The notes under the pieces were generated by a model. It made no database searches. It was not told the DNA's origin and saw only the letters and a program-made list of their open reading frames with translations. This document shows positions 35,413-37,999 of a stretch of DNA of 37,999 nucleotides, one piece after another (the stretch's first letter is position 1; each line of letters begins with the position of its first letter). Origin of the DNA: Sulfurimonas sp. hsl 1-7 (lineage in GTDB: Bacteria > Campylobacterota > Campylobacteria > Campylobacterales > Sulfurimonadaceae). A program made the position numbers and the translations under genes. The stretch is from assembly GCF_030577135.1 (NCBI RefSeq), contig NZ_JAUIRR010000007.1, positions 8,883 to 46,881 on the forward strand, written 5' to 3'.

Positions 35413-36144
35413 CTATTTTAAATCATAATCTATCGGTATTGTTAACGTCAATTCCTCATCAGGTTTTGGTAGTTTTTTATCTAAGTTTTCTATCGTTTCT
35501 CTAGCTGCACGTGAGAGTATCTCATAATCACTGTTTAGTACTTCAATATTTGAGATATCTCCATTTGTAGAGAGTGTAAACTTTATCTTCACTATCCCTT
35601 CCAATCCTTGTTTTCTAGCACGTCTTGGATAGTATAGATTTTCTTTCAACAAAGAAACTATTTCTTCGAGATGCAAAGAGATATAGTCATCCTCTTTATT
35701 TGTTACTTTTTTCTCCACGACAACCTCTGTTGCACAATGGGTGTCTGGAAGCTCTTCTTGGACACTCTGAGAGGCCTGTGTGGCATTTTTATCTGCTTGA
35801 ACTACTTCTGGAGTGCTTTGTAGCTTTTCTGCCGTTTTAGCCTCTTCTATCCTCTTTGGTTCTTGTGTTTGAACAACAACCGTTTCTTCTCTCTTTGGCT
35901 CTATTTTCTTAACAACTTTTTTTTCTTCTTTAGGCACTGTTTTTTGAACTAGTTCTTTCTTTTCGAGAGGCTTTTGAGTTTGTTTATTTGTTTCTACAGT
36001 ATTAAGATTGATTTTGGTTGTACAACAGGCACAAAGATGTTCTGCTTGTCGGGATTGCAAGATAGTTTTATATGAGACAAATATTACCACTGCCAATACT
36101 GTATGTATCAACAGTGATATGAGAAAAGATTTAGAATATCGCAA
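35413..36144 (-). CDS. tonB: TonB-like energy transducer
   Basis: The 243-residue protein has one N-terminal membrane segment (about 8-25, LISLLIHTVLAVVIFVSY with the His typical of TonB), a long Lys/Glu/Pro-rich spacer (about 55-115), and a C-terminal TonB domain. The domain shows LYYPRRARKQGLEGIVKIKFTLSTNGDI and the closing IPIDYDL strand. TonB couples the inner-membrane proton force to outer-membrane transporters, normally through ExbB/ExbD, which are not in the window. The TTG start is 10 bases after the amt stop, so it is probably read from the amt message. A CACC cluster (38-41) just after the membrane segment and Cys137 are unusual. Confidence 0.87.
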   Translation of the reverse strand: MRYSKSFLISLLIHTVLAVVIFVSYKTILQSRQAEHLCACCTTKINLNTVETNKQTQKPLEKKELVQKTVPKEEKKVVKKIEPKREETVVVQTQEPKRIEEAKTAEKLQSTPEVVQADKNATQASQSVQEELPDTHCATEVVVEKKVTNKEDDYISLHLEEIVSLLKENLYYPRRARKQGLEGIVKIKFTLSTNGDISNIEVLNSDYEILSRAARETIENLDKKLPKPDEELTLTIPIDYDLK

Positions 36145-36154
36145 GAACTTTTAA

Positions 36155-37330
36155 CTATATAGCGCGTTTAAATTCAGGGTATGCTTCCACACCCACCTCT
36201 TGAACATCAAGCCCTTCGATTTGTGCTTCATCTTCAGCACGGAATCTTATAACTTTGTTTATGATGTACAATACAACAAATGAAGTTACAAATACAAAAA
36301 CTGCAACTACAGCCACACCTTTAAGTTGTGCCATAAACGATACATCTGCTGCAAAGATACCTACCGCTAAAGTCCCCCAGATACCATTTACTAAGTGAAC
36401 CGAAAGCGCACCAACAGGATCATCGAGACGCAGCTTATCAAACATTGGAACTGCAAATACAACCAATGCACCACCGATAGCACCGATAAGTATAGGTGTA
36501 TACATATCATAAAGATCAGGTCCTGCAGTGATAGCAACAAGCCCGCCTAGAGCACCGTTTAAGATCATTGTAATATCTAAGAGTCTATATCTAATATACA
36601 TTAAAATTCCTGCAAGAAGAGCACCTGCTAAACCTGCAGTGTTTGTATTCATAATCGTTTTTGCAACGGCATCAGCATTTTCAACACTAGAGATTGAACC
36701 GACACTTCCGCCGTTAAATCCAAACCACCCGATCCATAGCAACAATGCACCAAGAACTACTAACGGAATATTAGATGCAGGGATAACTTTAATCTTACCG
36801 TCTTTATATCTTCCATGACGCGGTCCCATAATCATAATAGCAGCTAAAAGTGCCCAGCCGCCTGTAGAGTGAATAACTGTAGAACCTGCTAAGTCATACA
36901 TCTCTATATCTAACATTGTACCCGCTAAGATATCTGCACCCCAACTGATATTTACAACAACAGGGTAGATAAGACCAGCCATAACAACCGTAAAAAACAT
37001 TAAAGGTATTATGCGAACTCTCTCACTTACACCACCACTCATAATATTTACCGTTTTACCGACAAAAGCCATTTGAAATAAAAATGCTGCCCATATACTC
37101 ATAGACGTGCTTTCCCACGATCCAAAAGCTACTGTATAACCTACCAATAGAAACATTAACGAAGCTACTGCATATATCATCGTATTTACCGTAAGTACGG
37201 AAGAAACATTTTTAGTACGAACAAGCCCAGCCTCTAGCATAGCAAACCCTGGAACCATGAAAATGATTAAAACCATTGAGAAAAGTGCGAAGAAAGTATC
37301 TAAAATATACTTTAGATCTAGTTCTGACAT
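36155..37330 (-). CDS. amtB: Ammonium transporter Amt (second, complete copy)
   Basis: The 391-residue membrane protein has 11 expected helices and family motifs: VPGFAMLEAGLVRTKN, the twin pore histidines His154 (STVIHSTGG) and His312 (LSVHLVNGIWG), WIGWFGFNGGS, and TNTAGLAGALLAG. The C-terminal tail, which contacts PII in relatives, reads EAQIEGLDVQEVGVEAY; the usual His-Gly-Glu is changed to Val-Gly-Val. I use the ATG at 37330 with AAAGGG about seven bases upstream; the TTG at 37366 has no support. It follows the PII gene after a 126-base gap that holds the double palindrome. Confidence 0.95.
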   Translation of the reverse strand: MSELDLKYILDTFFALFSMVLIIFMVPGFAMLEAGLVRTKNVSSVLTVNTMIYAVASLMFLLVGYTVAFGSWESTSMSIWAAFLFQMAFVGKTVNIMSGGVSERVRIIPLMFFTVVMAGLIYPVVVNISWGADILAGTMLDIEMYDLAGSTVIHSTGGWALLAAIMIMGPRHGRYKDGKIKVIPASNIPLVVLGALLLWIGWFGFNGGSVGSISSVENADAVAKTIMNTNTAGLAGALLAGILMYIRYRLLDITMILNGALGGLVAITAGPDLYDMYTPILIGAIGGALVVFAVPMFDKLRLDDPVGALSVHLVNGIWGTLAVGIFAADVSFMAQLKGVAVVAVFVFVTSFVVLYIINKVIRFRAEDEAQIEGLDVQEVGVEAYPEFKRAI

Positions 37331-37412
37331 ATATACCCTTTTTAAATAATTGGGTAAGTGTAACAAAAAGAAGATTTTTTTTTAATTAAATAATTTTTAA
37401 CGGAGGGGTTTT

Positions 37413-37435
37413 TGCATATGCAAAATGCATATGCA
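37413..37435. repeat. Double palindrome between the PII gene and amt
   Basis: Two identical copies of TGCATATGCA, each a perfect palindrome, are separated by AAA. The unit can also fold as a 10-base-pair hairpin with a three-base loop. It lies 22 bases after the PII stop and about 83 bases before the amt start. No T-run follows on either strand, so it is not a normal terminator. The TGCA ends recur with nine bases between them, the spacing of NtrC-type sites. Confidence 0.8.
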
Positions 37436-37456
37436 GTGTAGAATTGTTCAAGACAA

Positions 37457-37810
<354 letters not shown>

Positions 37811-37820
37811 TCATTTCTTC

Positions 37821-37841
37821 GAAGAGCTTTGTTAGCTCTTC
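37821..37841. other. Hairpin between the two amt-PII genes
   Basis: GAAGAGCT and AGCTCTTC form an eight-base-pair perfect stem with a five-base loop, in the 93 bases between the partial amt and the PII gene. On the transcribed (minus) strand no T-run follows, so it is a weak terminator at best. It may shape the message leader of the PII gene or protect the upstream message end. Confidence 0.5.
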
Positions 37842-37888
37842 TTTCGATTTTAAAATTGTAACCACTTTTATGGTTTAAATCAACTACT

Positions 37889-37999
37889 TTATATGTTTAA
37901 TACTTTTTCGCCATGAACAGCTTCATCAAGACCAAGTTGTTCAGTTTCATCATCAACTCTACCACCACCAGTGATTGCAGCTGCGATATAGTAAACGAT
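37889..37999 (-). CDS. Ammonium transporter Amt, first copy, C-terminal end (partial)
   Basis: An open frame of 36 codons plus stop enters from beyond the right edge. Its end reads IVYYIAAAITGGGRVDDETEQLGLDEAVHGEKVLNI, with the conserved Amt tail pattern GLDEAVHGE. The His-Gly-Glu that relatives use in signalling to the pore is intact, unlike in the complete copy downstream. It precedes the PII gene on the same strand, so PII is flanked by two Amt genes. Only the tail is visible, so copy number and length are inferred. Confidence 0.85.
   Translation of the reverse strand: MVYYIAAAITGGGRVDDETEQLGLDEAVHGEKVLNI

Noticed and set aside
37413-37435. Palindrome considered as an intrinsic terminator after the PII gene
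   Set aside because: On the transcribed strand the stem is followed by A and C runs, not T.

Overview
The window looks like a chromosomal segment of a free-living, AT-rich Campylobacterota (Epsilonproteobacteria), most like Sulfurimonas or Sulfuricurvum; the genus is inference. Three things point there. The order plsY-folB-response regulator-ferredoxin-Ppx/GppA carries an HsrA/CosR-type regulator whose DNA-binding half is almost unchanged from the Helicobacter protein. The block lpxC-tsaB-like-thrB-ylxR-infB-rbfA-rimP matches Campylobacter as I recall it. A futalosine-pathway type amidohydrolase sits next to a short SppA peptidase. No phage, insertion sequence, integron or CRISPR was seen, and no gap exceeds 300 bases.

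Layout. Positions 1-1143 (+) hold the end of an amidohydrolase and sppA. Positions 1159-14984 (-) are one tightly packed housekeeping block. In transcription order it reads nadA, nadC, flhB, a degenerate DHH-like protein, an M23 peptidase, lpxC, tsaB-like, thrB, ylxR, infB, rbfA, rimP, ribD, ubiE and xseA. Positions 15079-19944 (+) hold plsY, folB, the HsrA-like regulator, a sensor kinase, a ferredoxin and a Ppx/GppA phosphatase. bamA (-) and tyrA (+) are divergent from each other, and each overlaps the end of its convergent neighbour.

Positions 23128-35049 (-) form a roughly 12 kb envelope region built around MoxR/Bat proteins. It holds two BatA/BatB-TPR/BatD cassettes. One is complete with MoxR, DUF58 and a small DUF4381-like membrane protein; the other has only the three Bat genes. 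Between them lie two lipoproteins, one CsgG-like with TPRs and one LPP20-like. tRNA-Lys and tRNA-Glu (+) follow behind a near-consensus sigma-70 promoter. The right end (-) is a nitrogen module transcribed as amt (partial), PII, amt, with tonB last.

How the parts work together. The left block covers translation initiation and ribosome maturation (infB, rbfA, rimP), NAD, riboflavin, threonine and menaquinone synthesis, lipid A synthesis and flagellar export. The most notable points are an HsrA/CosR-type regulator that keeps its phospho-acceptor Asp and sits beside its own histidine kinase, the duplicated Bat cassettes around a CsgG/LPP20 lipoprotein pair, a DHH-like protein that has lost its metal motifs, and a double palindrome between the PII gene and amt. 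Functions are read from sequence motifs and remembered family features; no database search was run.
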